From: Amycolatopsis azurea DSM 43854
GTDB taxonomy: Bacteria; Actinomycetota; Actinomycetes; Mycobacteriales; Pseudonocardiaceae
DNA: 64,000 nt
Direction of reading: 5' to 3'
Assembly: GCF_001995215.1 (NCBI RefSeq)
Contig: NZ_MUXN01000022.1
Coordinates: forward strand, 186,001-250,000
The notes beneath the pieces are model-generated. The model searched no databases and had not been told where the DNA came from. It worked only from the letters and a program-made list of their open reading frames with translations. The position numbers were made by a program, and so were the translations under genes. Position 1 is the stretch's first letter. Each line of letters begins with the position of its first letter. Below are positions 15,449 through 22,990 of this stretch, piece after piece.

Positions 15449-18400
15449 TCAGCGGGATTCGAGCCGGGCGCGGATCGCCGACACCAGTTCGGCGACGCCG
15501 TTTTCCTTGAGGACGCTGTAGTGATCGCCTTCGAGCGTGACCACCTCCGGCGGCGTGGCCGAGTACCCGGAGCTGTTCTCGACGAACGAGTAGTCGTCGC
15601 CCGCGGCTTTGAACAGCGTCACCCGCGCCGCGATCCGCCGCCGCGCGAGTTCACGGAAGGTGTAGTCGAACTCGTAGGTCTCCTCGACGATCCGGACGAT
15701 CCGCCGGATCAGCTGTTCGCCGAGGGCGGGCAGCAGCTCCGCCACGAAGTCGACGAAGCCGTCTTCGTCGCGGACGGTCTCCTTGCAGGCCAACGGTTCC
15801 GGCCCGGAGATCGACCCGAGGAAGACCGACAGCAGGATCGTCAGGTACGCCGGGTTCGTGTAGCTCGCCACCCGCTCCCCACCGCCCTCGACCTCGGGGT
15901 TTCCCGGGCAGATCAGGAGCAGGTCGGCCACCCGTTGTCCCTGTTGTTCCAGCTGCCACGCCGTTTCGAACGCGACCCGCGCGCCGAACGAGTAGCCCCA
16001 CAGCGTGTACGGGCCCTCCGGCTGGACACGCCTGATCTCGGCGACGTCGGCCTTCGCCATCTCCTCGACGGTGGCGTACGGCGTTTCGCCCGCGTTGACG
16101 CCGTGGGCCTGCACCCCGTAGAACGGCCGCCCCAGGCCGCTTTCCGAAGCCAGCGACCGCAGGTTCATCGGATAGCCGCCGAGTCCGGGCCAGCAGAACA
16201 CCGGGTCGCCGCCACCGGTCGCCAGCGGGACCAGCCGCGACGAGGGCCGGACGGAATCCTCACCGATGCGGGCGGCCAGATCGGCCAGCTTCGGGCACTC
16301 GAAGACGACCTGCAGCGGCAGCCTGGCGCCGTACTCGCGGTTGATCCGGTTCACCAGGGAGACCGCGGTCAGCGAGTTGCCGCCGGAGGCGAAGAAGTCG
16401 TCCCGTGCCGAGACGTCGTCGTACTTCAGCGCCTTGCCCCACACCCCGGCCAGCCATCGCTCGTGGCTCGTCGAAGGCGCGACATACGGCGCGCAGTTGG
16501 TGGCGCGGACGGCGTCGGTCCGGGCCAGCGCGTGCGCGTCGACCTTTCCGTTGGCGGTCAACGGCAACTCGTCCAGCACCAGCACCCGGTTGGGGATCAT
16601 GTAGTCGGGCAGGGTGGTCGCGAGTTCGTCGCGGATGAGCTCCGCGGGGCCCTTCATGTGCACGGCGTCTTCGTGCATCCCCTCGCTGCGCCGCTGCTCC
16701 TGGCTCACCTTGCCGCCGACGAAGAAGTACGACGGCCCGGGCGCGATCCCCTGCCCGGCGAGGATGTCGTCGATCCGCCGGGCGGCGGGCAACGGGTTGC
16801 CGCTCTTGGAGCTGTAGCCCGACGACATCAGGCCGATCCCCAGATCGTTGCGCTGCAAGTGATGCAGCTCCGTACCGAGCCCGATGTACTCGAGCCACTC
16901 GTCGGCCGTCCGGCTGACCGCGGTGATACCGAAGGCCGCGCGTCCGTACACCTGCTGGTTGATCGCGATCACGTGCTTGGCTTCGATCAGCTTGCCGGAG
17001 ACGCGCTCGAAATCCCCGTCCCGCCAGCGATAGGTGCCGGCGGGCAGGCCTTCGACCCGATCGGGATGCGCCTGCACGAACAGTTCGATGTCGTCCCGGT
17101 GCGGCTCGCCGTCGTCGGCGTGCAAGGAGAACGTACCGAGGTAGTGGTCTTCGGCGGCGGCACCGGCGCGGACGGCCACCGCGGGGTCGAACCCCGACGG
17201 GCTGATGGTGAGGCCGTATCCGGGCAGGACGTCCTCGAAGACGCCGACCATGTGACCGGCCTCGAATTCGAGGACCTCGCGGATGTTGTTCTTGTAGACC
17301 GGTTCGATGGCCCCGGTGCGCCCGATGAAGTGCACCGAATGCCCGGTGCCCGTGTTCGCGCCGAGCAGGACCAGCGTGTGGTCGACCGGGTGGTAGTAGT
17401 AGATCCCGGCATCGAGGCCGTCGAGACCGCTGGTCTCCAGATACAACTGCGTCGCGTACAGCGCGCCCGGCGAGGCGTACGAGTACTTCGGCAGCAGCCG
17501 CTCCTCGCTGCGGAAGCCGCCGAACCAGCGCAGCAGCCCGCCCAGTTCGGCGAACGTGAGCTCTCCGGGTTCGCGGGAGTACGTGCCGGCCGGACGCGGT
17601 GCCAGGAGCGCGGCCAGGTCATCGCGGGTGACCGGGCCGCCCTCGTAGTGGCGATAGGTCTTGCGCGCGAACACTTCCCGCCGCTGACGGGCGGTCTCCC
17701 GCCTGCCCTCCAGCGCGACGACGGGGCGGCCGTCGAGATCGGCGCGCACGCCCGGATCGGACAGCTGCGCCTTGACCTGCAGCTTGCTGGCCTTCGACTG
17801 GTGGTGCCCGCCGTGGTTGCCCTGATCCATCACCGCGGCTTCGCGCGGGTTCAGCTCCACACAGGCGACGAGCGACTTCGACCCGGTCCGCACGTCGTCG
17901 GTCACCACCGCGGCGGCCCGGCGCACCCACGTGTGCTCTTCGATCGCCACCGCGATCTCGTCCAGCTCGACTCGGTACCCGCGCAGCTTGACCTGGTTGT
18001 CGGCGCGGCCGACGAACTGGAGGGTGCCGTCGGGGTTCCAGTAGGCGAGATCGCCGGTGCGGTACAGCCGTTCGGTCGGCACGAACGGGTTCGGCACGAA
18101 CTTCTGGCTCGTCTGCTCCGGCAGGTTCAGGTAGCCGCGGGCCAGCTGGACCCCGCCGATGTACAGCTCGCCCGTCTCCCCGATGTCGACCGGGGCGAGC
18201 TCGGCGTCGAGCACGAAGCACTGCGTGTTGTCGGCGGGCACGCCGATCGGGACCGTCCCGGCGCTCTCGCCGATCGTCTCCGGGTCGACGACGTGGGCGG
18301 TCGCGTTGATCGTGCATTCGGTCGGCCCGTACAGGTTGACCAGCCGCGCCGACGGCAGCTCACGGGCGAGTTCCCCGGCCAGCTGACGCGAGAGCGCCTC

Positions 18401-19240
18401 CCCGCCGGAGAACAGTTTCCGCAACGAGACGCAGGTCCCGAAGCGTTCCGTGTCGAGCAACGCTTGCAGCAGCGTCGGGACGCACTGCAGGGTGGTGACG
18501 CCGTGCTCGGTCACCGTGTCGATCAGGACTTCGGGGTCGCGGAAACTTCCCGGCGCGCTCATCACCACGCGGGCGCCCGCGGCGGGCGCCAGGATCTCCC
18601 ATTGCGCGGCGTCGAAACTCATCGGCGTCTTCTGCAGGACCGTGACGCTCGCGTCCAGGTGGCCGCAGGCTTGCAGCCAGCGCATCTGGGATACGACGCT
18701 GTGCTGCTCGATCATCACGCCCTTCGGCTTGCCCGTGCTGCCGGAGGTGTAGATGACGTAGGCGAGCGAGTCCGGCCGTGGCCCGCGCGGGGCCTCACCG
18801 GCCGGGCCGCGGACGTCGGCCACGGACACGATCCGGGTCCCGGCTGGCACCAGCCCGGCGAGCCTCGCGGCGAGGTGCGGCTGGGTGACGACGACCCCGG
18901 CGCCGCTGTCTTCGAGCATGTACCGCAGCCGGTCTTCCGGGTACTCCGGGGACAACGGCAGATAAGCGGCACCGGCGGCGAGCACGCCCCACGCGCCGAC
19001 CATCAGATCCGCGGAAGGCTCGACATGAAGGCCGACGAGATCGTCCGTGCCGATCCCCAGAACGGCGAGACGCGCGGCGAGTGCCGCACTCGCCTCTTCG
19101 AGTCCGCGAAAGGTCAATTCGCGGTCACCGTCGACGACGGCGATCGCTTCCGGCCGTGTCCCTGCCCAGTGCCCGAGCAGATCCGGAAGGCAGGTACTGG
19201 AGCGCATCCGATGATGCGGTGTGACGTTGTCGGCGGGCAT
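15449..19240 (-). CDS. indC: Indigoidine synthetase-type single-module NRPS (A-Ox-A-T-TE)
   Basis: 1263 residues from the ATG reading MPADNVTPHH, which has AGGGGAA nine nt upstream; an ATG nine codons earlier lacks spacing. Numbered from that earlier start: adenylation core YTSGSTGKPKG (173-183), NLYGPTE (311-317), GRADNQVKLRGYRVELDE (about 420-437). A flavin-dependent oxidase of the McbC/nitroreductase type is then inserted at about 500-880 (ASPGALYATQLYLE, EPVYKNNIREVLEFE, GLMSSGYSSKSGNPLP), followed by A10 LTANGKVD (903-910), carrier site GGNSL (Ser965) and thioesterase GYSFG (Ser1093). This order, the inserted oxidase and the wording match BpsA/IndC from memory. Such enzymes oxidise and cyclise L-glutamine and dimerise it to blue indigoidine; carrier activation needs a phosphopantetheinyl transferase, not seen here. 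indA/indB partners are absent. Confidence 0.93.
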   Translation of the reverse strand: MPADNVTPHHRMRSSTCLPDLLGHWAGTRPEAIAVVDGDRELTFRGLEEASAALAARLAVLGIGTDDLVGLHVEPSADLMVGAWGVLAAGAAYLPLSPEYPEDRLRYMLEDSGAGVVVTQPHLAARLAGLVPAGTRIVSVADVRGPAGEAPRGPRPDSLAYVIYTSGSTGKPKGVMIEQHSVVSQMRWLQACGHLDASVTVLQKTPMSFDAAQWEILAPAAGARVVMSAPGSFRDPEVLIDTVTEHGVTTLQCVPTLLQALLDTERFGTCVSLRKLFSGGEALSRQLAGELARELPSARLVNLYGPTECTINATAHVVDPETIGESAGTVPIGVPADNTQCFVLDAELAPVDIGETGELYIGGVQLARGYLNLPEQTSQKFVPNPFVPTERLYRTGDLAYWNPDGTLQFVGRADNQVKLRGYRVELDEIAVAIEEHTWVRRAAAVVTDDVRTGSKSLVACVELNPREAAVMDQGNHGGHHQSKASKLQVKAQLSDPGVRADLDGRPVVALEGRRETARQRREVFARKTYRHYEGGPVTRDDLAALLAPRPAGTYSREPGELTFAELGGLLRWFGGFRSEERLLPKYSYASPGALYATQLYLETSGLDGLDAGIYYYHPVDHTLVLLGANTGTGHSVHFIGRTGAIEPVYKNNIREVLEFEAGHMVGVFEDVLPGYGLTISPSGFDPAVAVRAGAAAEDHYLGTFSLHADDGEPHRDDIELFVQAHPDRVEGLPAGTYRWRDGDFERVSGKLIEAKHVIAINQQVYGRAAFGITAVSRTADEWLEYIGLGTELHHLQRNDLGIGLMSSGYSSKSGNPLPAARRIDDILAGQGIAPGPSYFFVGGKVSQEQRRSEGMHEDAVHMKGPAELIRDELATTLPDYMIPNRVLVLDELPLTANGKVDAHALARTDAVRATNCAPYVAPSTSHERWLAGVWGKALKYDDVSARDDFFASGGNSLTAVSLVNRINREYGARLPLQVVFECPKLADLAARIGEDSVRPSSRLVPLATGGGDPVFCWPGLGGYPMNLRSLASESGLGRPFYGVQAHGVNAGETPYATVEEMAKADVAEIRRVQPEGPYTLWGYSFGARVAFETAWQLEQQGQRVADLLLICPGNPEVEGGGERVASYTNPAYLTILLSVFLGSISGPEPLACKETVRDEDGFVDFVAELLPALGEQLIRRIVRIVEETYEFDYTFRELARRRIAARVTLFKAAGDDYSFVENSSGYSATPPEVVTLEGDHYSVLKENGVAELVSAIRARLESR

Positions 19241-19559
19241 CGTGATCTTTTCCCCTGGCAAAGCCATCCCCCATTACGAATTCCGTGGCCGCGCACCGTG
19301 TCGACGCGCTGCCTTGAACCTCGAAGCACAGGAGTGGCCCGGGACGGCCCGAGATACGGGCCGACGTGAGAACGGCCCGAAAGTTTCCCCGACTGGAATT
19401 TCCTTGACAAACGGGAGAACCGTATTCACGGAGCGGAAATTCGTTTCTCGTGGGCCGATAATCGATACGGACTCCGAACTGCGCCCCGCCGATCGTTCTT
19501 TTCTTCCCTTTGGGGCCGAGGTTCTCGCCCAGCCCGCCGGATCCGCCACACTCGAAGGC
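19241..19559. other. 319-bp divergent intergenic region between indC and the hydrolase
   Basis: This region must carry the promoter of the synthetase (minus strand) and possibly that of the hydrolase. It is less GC-rich than its surroundings, with A/T-rich patches at 19390-19470 and 19496-19512. A TTGACA hexamer (19404-19409) and a GATAAT hexamer (19457-19462) are present but not at promoter spacing to each other. I see no strong palindrome. Confidence 0.4.
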
Positions 19560-20426
19560 ATGATTCCCACTTTCGTCTTCGTGCACGGTTCGGGAAGTTC
19601 GGCACACGGCTGGTCGGCCACCCAGCGGGAGATGGCGGCACGCGGGCATCGGACGCTCGCGCTCGATCTCCCCGGCCGGGGCGCGGGATTCACCCGGGCC
19701 TATCACGAACAGGACCTCGAAACCTTCGCGGCCGAGCCGTCGGCCGCGAGCGGCTTCACCGCGGACGACTTCACCGGGGCGGTCGTCGACGCCGTCCACC
19801 GGGTGCGTCACCACGGCCCGGTCGTCCTGGTCGCGCACAGTTTCGGCGGGCTCCCGGTCACCGCCGCCGCCAACGCGATCCCCGAACTGATCGACCGGGT
19901 CGTCTACATCGCCGCCCAGTGCCCGGTGGAGCGCCATCCCGGGGAGTACCCGGCGCTGCCCGTGTGGGCGTCCAGCGCTCTCTTCACCGCGACGGCGCCG
20001 CTCATGGTCGGTGACCCGGCGCGCCAGGGCTTCATCCGGGTCAACTGGCGTGGTGCCGACCGGGCGCAACGAGCCGCGCTCCGGGACGCCATCTCCGGTG
20101 AACTCACCGAAGAGGAGTTCCTCCAGGTCGTCGTCACGGCCCAGCCGGACGAGGTGTTCTGGCTCGCCGACCCCACCTGGGATCTTCGCGCCGACAAGGA
20201 CTCCTGGGGACGGATCCCGCACACCTTCGTCAAACTGACCAGGGACCGCTCCATGCCGCTCCCCGCTCAGGAGCTGTACATCGCCGAGGGCGACGCGCTC
20301 ACCCCGGACAACCCGTTCGACGTCCGCGAACTCGAAAGCAGCCACGCCGGGTTCTTGCGGAACCCCGCCGCGCTGGCCGGGATCCTCGACGACCTCAGCG
20401 TCCGAGCAGCCGCCGGATCTCGGTGA
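19560..20426 (+). CDS. Alpha/beta hydrolase, esterase-like
   Basis: 288 residues from the ATG reading MIPTFVFVHGSGSSAHGW. The oxyanion-hole HGSGSS and the nucleophile elbow VLVAHSFGGLP (Ser at about residue 102) are clear; a late His in ESSHAGFLRNP completes the probable triad. It belongs to the group of small soluble esterases/lipases near EstC and methyl-ester hydrolases (alpha/beta hydrolase fold 6). It is divergent from the indigoidine-type synthetase and its last 32 bp overlap the convergent flavin monooxygenase gene. Substrate unknown; no signal peptide is seen. Confidence 0.8.
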   Translation: MIPTFVFVHGSGSSAHGWSATQREMAARGHRTLALDLPGRGAGFTRAYHEQDLETFAAEPSAASGFTADDFTGAVVDAVHRVRHHGPVVLVAHSFGGLPVTAAANAIPELIDRVVYIAAQCPVERHPGEYPALPVWASSALFTATAPLMVGDPARQGFIRVNWRGADRAQRAALRDAISGELTEEEFLQVVVTAQPDEVFWLADPTWDLRADKDSWGRIPHTFVKLTRDRSMPLPAQELYIAEGDALTPDNPFDVRELESSHAGFLRNPAALAGILDDLSVRAAAGSR

Positions 20427-21453
20427 CGGCGGCGCGGCCCGCCCGGTTCGCGCCGACGGTGCTGGCGGACGGGCCGTAGCCGACCAGATGCAGCCGCGGT
20501 TCGGCGACGACGCGGGTGCCGTCCATCCGGATGCCGCCCCCGGACGCGCGCAGGCGCAGCGGCGCGAGGTGGTCGATGGCGGCGCGGAAACCGGTGGCCC
20601 ACAGGATGACGTCGGCGGGCTCGAAGGTGCCGTCCGACCACTGCACACCGTCCGGGGTGAGCCGCTCGAACATCGGGTGACGGTCGAGGATGCCCGCGTC
20701 CAGCCCCGCGCGGACCTCGGGCGTCACCGCCAGATCGGTCACGCTGACGACGCTCTTCGGCGGCAGGCCCTCGCGGACCCGCCTGTCGACCTTGGCGACG
20801 GCCTCGCGGCCCCAGTCCTCGCTGAACGGCTCGTCGCGCCACACCGGCGGGCGTCGCGTCACCCAGCGCGTCGAGCGCGCGAAGGGCGCGATCTCCAGCA
20901 GCAGCTGCACGGCCGACGCGCCACCACCGACCACGACCACGCGCTTGCCGCGGAAGTCGCCGACGCCGGTGTAGTCGGCGGTGTGCAGCTGGCGGCCGCG
21001 GAAGGTCTCCTGCCCGGGGTAGTACGGCCAGAACGGCCGGTCCCAGGTGCCGGTCGCGCTGATCACCGCACGGGCGGCCCACGTTTCCGCCGCGCTCGCG
21101 ACGACCAGCCGGTCGTCCTCCGCGCTCACCGACAGGACGTCGACGGGGCGATGGACCGGGAGGTCGTAGGTGCGCTCGAAGCGGCCGAAGTACTCGGAGA
21201 CGACGTCGGCGGCGGGCAATTTCGGGTCCGGGGTGCCGAAGGCCATCCCGGGAAGGTCGTAGATGCCGTGGACCTTCTCCACGATCAGCGAGGGCCAGCG
21301 GTACTGCCACGCGCCACCGGGCCGTTTGCCGTGGTCGAGCACGACGAACCCCGCCTCGTTGGCGAATCCCGCGCGGCGCAGGTGATACGCGGCCGACAGA
21401 CCGGCCTGACCCGCCCCGATCACCGCCACGTCGACTTCGTGATCCGCCTTCAT
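20395..21453 (-). CDS. Flavin-containing monooxygenase-like NAD(P)/FAD oxidoreductase
   Basis: 352 residues with two dinucleotide-binding motifs: GAGQAGLSAAYHLRRAG (FAD, about residues 13-29) and VVVGGGASAVQLLLEI (NADPH, about 173-188), plus the ILWATGFR segment common to FMO/CzcO-type proteins. It lies 27 bp behind the coxG-like gene and is probably the last member of the coxS-L-M-G operon. FMO-like proteins oxygenate heteroatoms or act as ketone monooxygenases; the exact FMO fingerprint is not complete, so the reaction is open. Confidence 0.78.
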   Translation of the reverse strand: MKADHEVDVAVIGAGQAGLSAAYHLRRAGFANEAGFVVLDHGKRPGGAWQYRWPSLIVEKVHGIYDLPGMAFGTPDPKLPAADVVSEYFGRFERTYDLPVHRPVDVLSVSAEDDRLVVASAAETWAARAVISATGTWDRPFWPYYPGQETFRGRQLHTADYTGVGDFRGKRVVVVGGGASAVQLLLEIAPFARSTRWVTRRPPVWRDEPFSEDWGREAVAKVDRRVREGLPPKSVVSVTDLAVTPEVRAGLDAGILDRHPMFERLTPDGVQWSDGTFEPADVILWATGFRAAIDHLAPLRLRASGGGIRMDGTRVVAEPRLHLVGYGPSASTVGANRAGRAAVTEIRRLLGR

Positions 21454-21480
21454 ACCGGGTTCAACGGCTGACGGAACTCT

Positions 21481-22116
21481 CTATTTCGTCCGCTGCGTCA
21501 CAGCACGCACGATCGCGACGACCAGGAGCACACCCGCGAGCGCCACCAGCACCGGTGCCACCCGTTTGACCACGGATTCGCCCGCGTACTCCATCAGGTC
21601 GATGGCCTCGCCGTCCGCGACCGGCTTCACCGCTTTCAACGGCGGCCGCTCCTCCGGCTTCTCGGGTTCGGGCGTGGTGGCGAGCTTGCCGGAAAGGCAG
21701 TCCGCGAACGAGTCGAGGATCTTGCCGCCGACCTCGGAGATCATCCCGCGCCCGAACTGCGCCGGTTTGCCGGTGACCGCCAGTTCCGTGGCGACGGCGC
21801 CGTGGGTGACGCCGTCCTTCTCGGACAGGGTGAGCGTCACCGTCGCCGACGCCGTACCCGCGCCCCTGGCGTCCTTGCCGGAGGCCTTGATCACCACCTT
21901 CTTCGCCTCGGCGTCCTTCTCGACGAAATGGCCGGCGCCCTTGTAGAGCAGGGAGATCGGCCCGAGCTTGACCTTCACCGTGCCTTTGAAGGCGTCCCCG
22001 TCGACTTCGGTGACGGTGGCGCCCGGCATGCACGGCGCCACCCGTTCCGGGTCGACGACGGCCTTCCAGACCTCGCCGATCGGGGCGGGAACGGTGAATT
22101 CGTGGTCGAGCCGCAC
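21481..22116 (-). CDS. CoxG-like SRPBCC membrane-anchored protein
   Basis: 211 residues. Residues 1-150 form an SRPBCC/CoxG domain (LDHEFTVPAPIGEVWKAVVDPERVAPCMPGA region and GGKILDSFADCLSGKL). A linker rich in Pro/Glu follows, then a hydrophobic segment near 188-206 (VLVALAGVLLVVAIVRAV), so the protein is probably membrane-tethered. In Oligotropha CoxG helps recruit CO dehydrogenase to the membrane. Located 19 bp after coxM, it supports membrane attachment of this Mo hydroxylase. Confidence 0.85.
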   Translation of the reverse strand: MRLDHEFTVPAPIGEVWKAVVDPERVAPCMPGATVTEVDGDAFKGTVKVKLGPISLLYKGAGHFVEKDAEAKKVVIKASGKDARGAGTASATVTLTLSEKDGVTHGAVATELAVTGKPAQFGRGMISEVGGKILDSFADCLSGKLATTPEPEKPEERPPLKAVKPVADGEAIDLMEYAGESVVKRVAPVLVALAGVLLVVAIVRAVTQRTK

Positions 22117-22135
22117 GGGCCGACCTCCCTTCTCT

Positions 22136-22990
22136 CTAGGCCCCTGCCGCGGCGAGGACCGCCCGGCCGGTCAGCACCCGCGCGAGGTGCTGCCGGTATT
22201 CGACATCGGAGTTCCCGTCGGCCGTCGGGTTCGTCCCCTCGGCCGCGTGTTCCGCCGCGCCGCGGATCGCCTCGGCGGTGGCCGCGCAGCCGACCAGCGC
22301 CGCTTCGACCGCACTCGCCCGCACCGGCGTCGAGCCCATGTTGGTGAGCGCGACCCGCGCCTCCTCGATGCTGCCCGCCTCGGTGCGGACGCAGGCCGCG
22401 ACCGCGACCATCGACCACGCCTGCGCGACCCGGTTGAACTTCTCGTAGTGGGCGCGCCAGCCGGTGTGCTTCGGCACGCGGACCTCGACCAGGAGTTCGT
22501 CCGCGGCGAGCGCGGTGGTGAACATGTCCTGGAAGAAGTCCGCCGCGGCGACCGTCCGCCGCCCGCCGGGCCCGGCGACGACGAGTTCGCAGCCGAGCGC
22601 GAGGACCGGGGCCAGCAGGTCACCGGCGGGATCGGCGTGCGCGATGGCGCCGCCGAACGTGCCGCGATGGCGGATCTGCGGATCGGCCACCGTGTCGGTG
22701 GCGGCCTTGAGCAACGCGGCGTGCTCGGCGATCAGCGCGTCCCGCTGGACGTCGTAATGCGTGGTCATCGAGCCGATGACCAGTGCGTCGCCCTCCTCGC
22801 GGACGCCGCGCAGCTCGCCGACCTTCCCGAGGTCGACCAGCGTGGTCGGTGTGGCCAGCCGCATCCGCAGCACCGGCAGCAGGCTTTGCCCGCCCGCCAG
22901 CACCTTGGCGTCCTCGCCCGCTTCGGCGAGGGCGGCGATCGCCTCGTCCACTGTGGACGGTGCGACGTAGTCGAACGGGGCCGGGATCAC
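22136..22990 (-). CDS. Mo hydroxylase FAD-binding medium subunit (CoxM-like)
   Basis: 284 residues from a GTG whose bases overlap the coxL stop (GTGA). FAD-binding motifs are AGGQSLLP (32-39) and RHRGTFGGAIAHADP (about 108-122), as in the medium subunits of CO dehydrogenase, nicotinate dehydrogenase and related enzymes. It passes electrons from the 2Fe-2S subunit to FAD and on to an acceptor. The order S-L-M is the reverse of the classical cox M-S-L order. Confidence 0.9.
   Translation of the reverse strand: MIPAPFDYVAPSTVDEAIAALAEAGEDAKVLAGGQSLLPVLRMRLATPTTLVDLGKVGELRGVREEGDALVIGSMTTHYDVQRDALIAEHAALLKAATDTVADPQIRHRGTFGGAIAHADPAGDLLAPVLALGCELVVAGPGGRRTVAAADFFQDMFTTALAADELLVEVRVPKHTGWRAHYEKFNRVAQAWSMVAVAACVRTEAGSIEEARVALTNMGSTPVRASAVEAALVGCAATAEAIRGAAEHAAEGTNPTADGNSDVEYRQHLARVLTGRAVLAAAGA

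Noticed and set aside
15521..19369. 1282-codon open frame on the plus strand opposite the NRPS
   Set aside because: Antisense shadow of a high-GC coding sequence; it lacks any domain motif while the minus strand has complete NRPS motifs.
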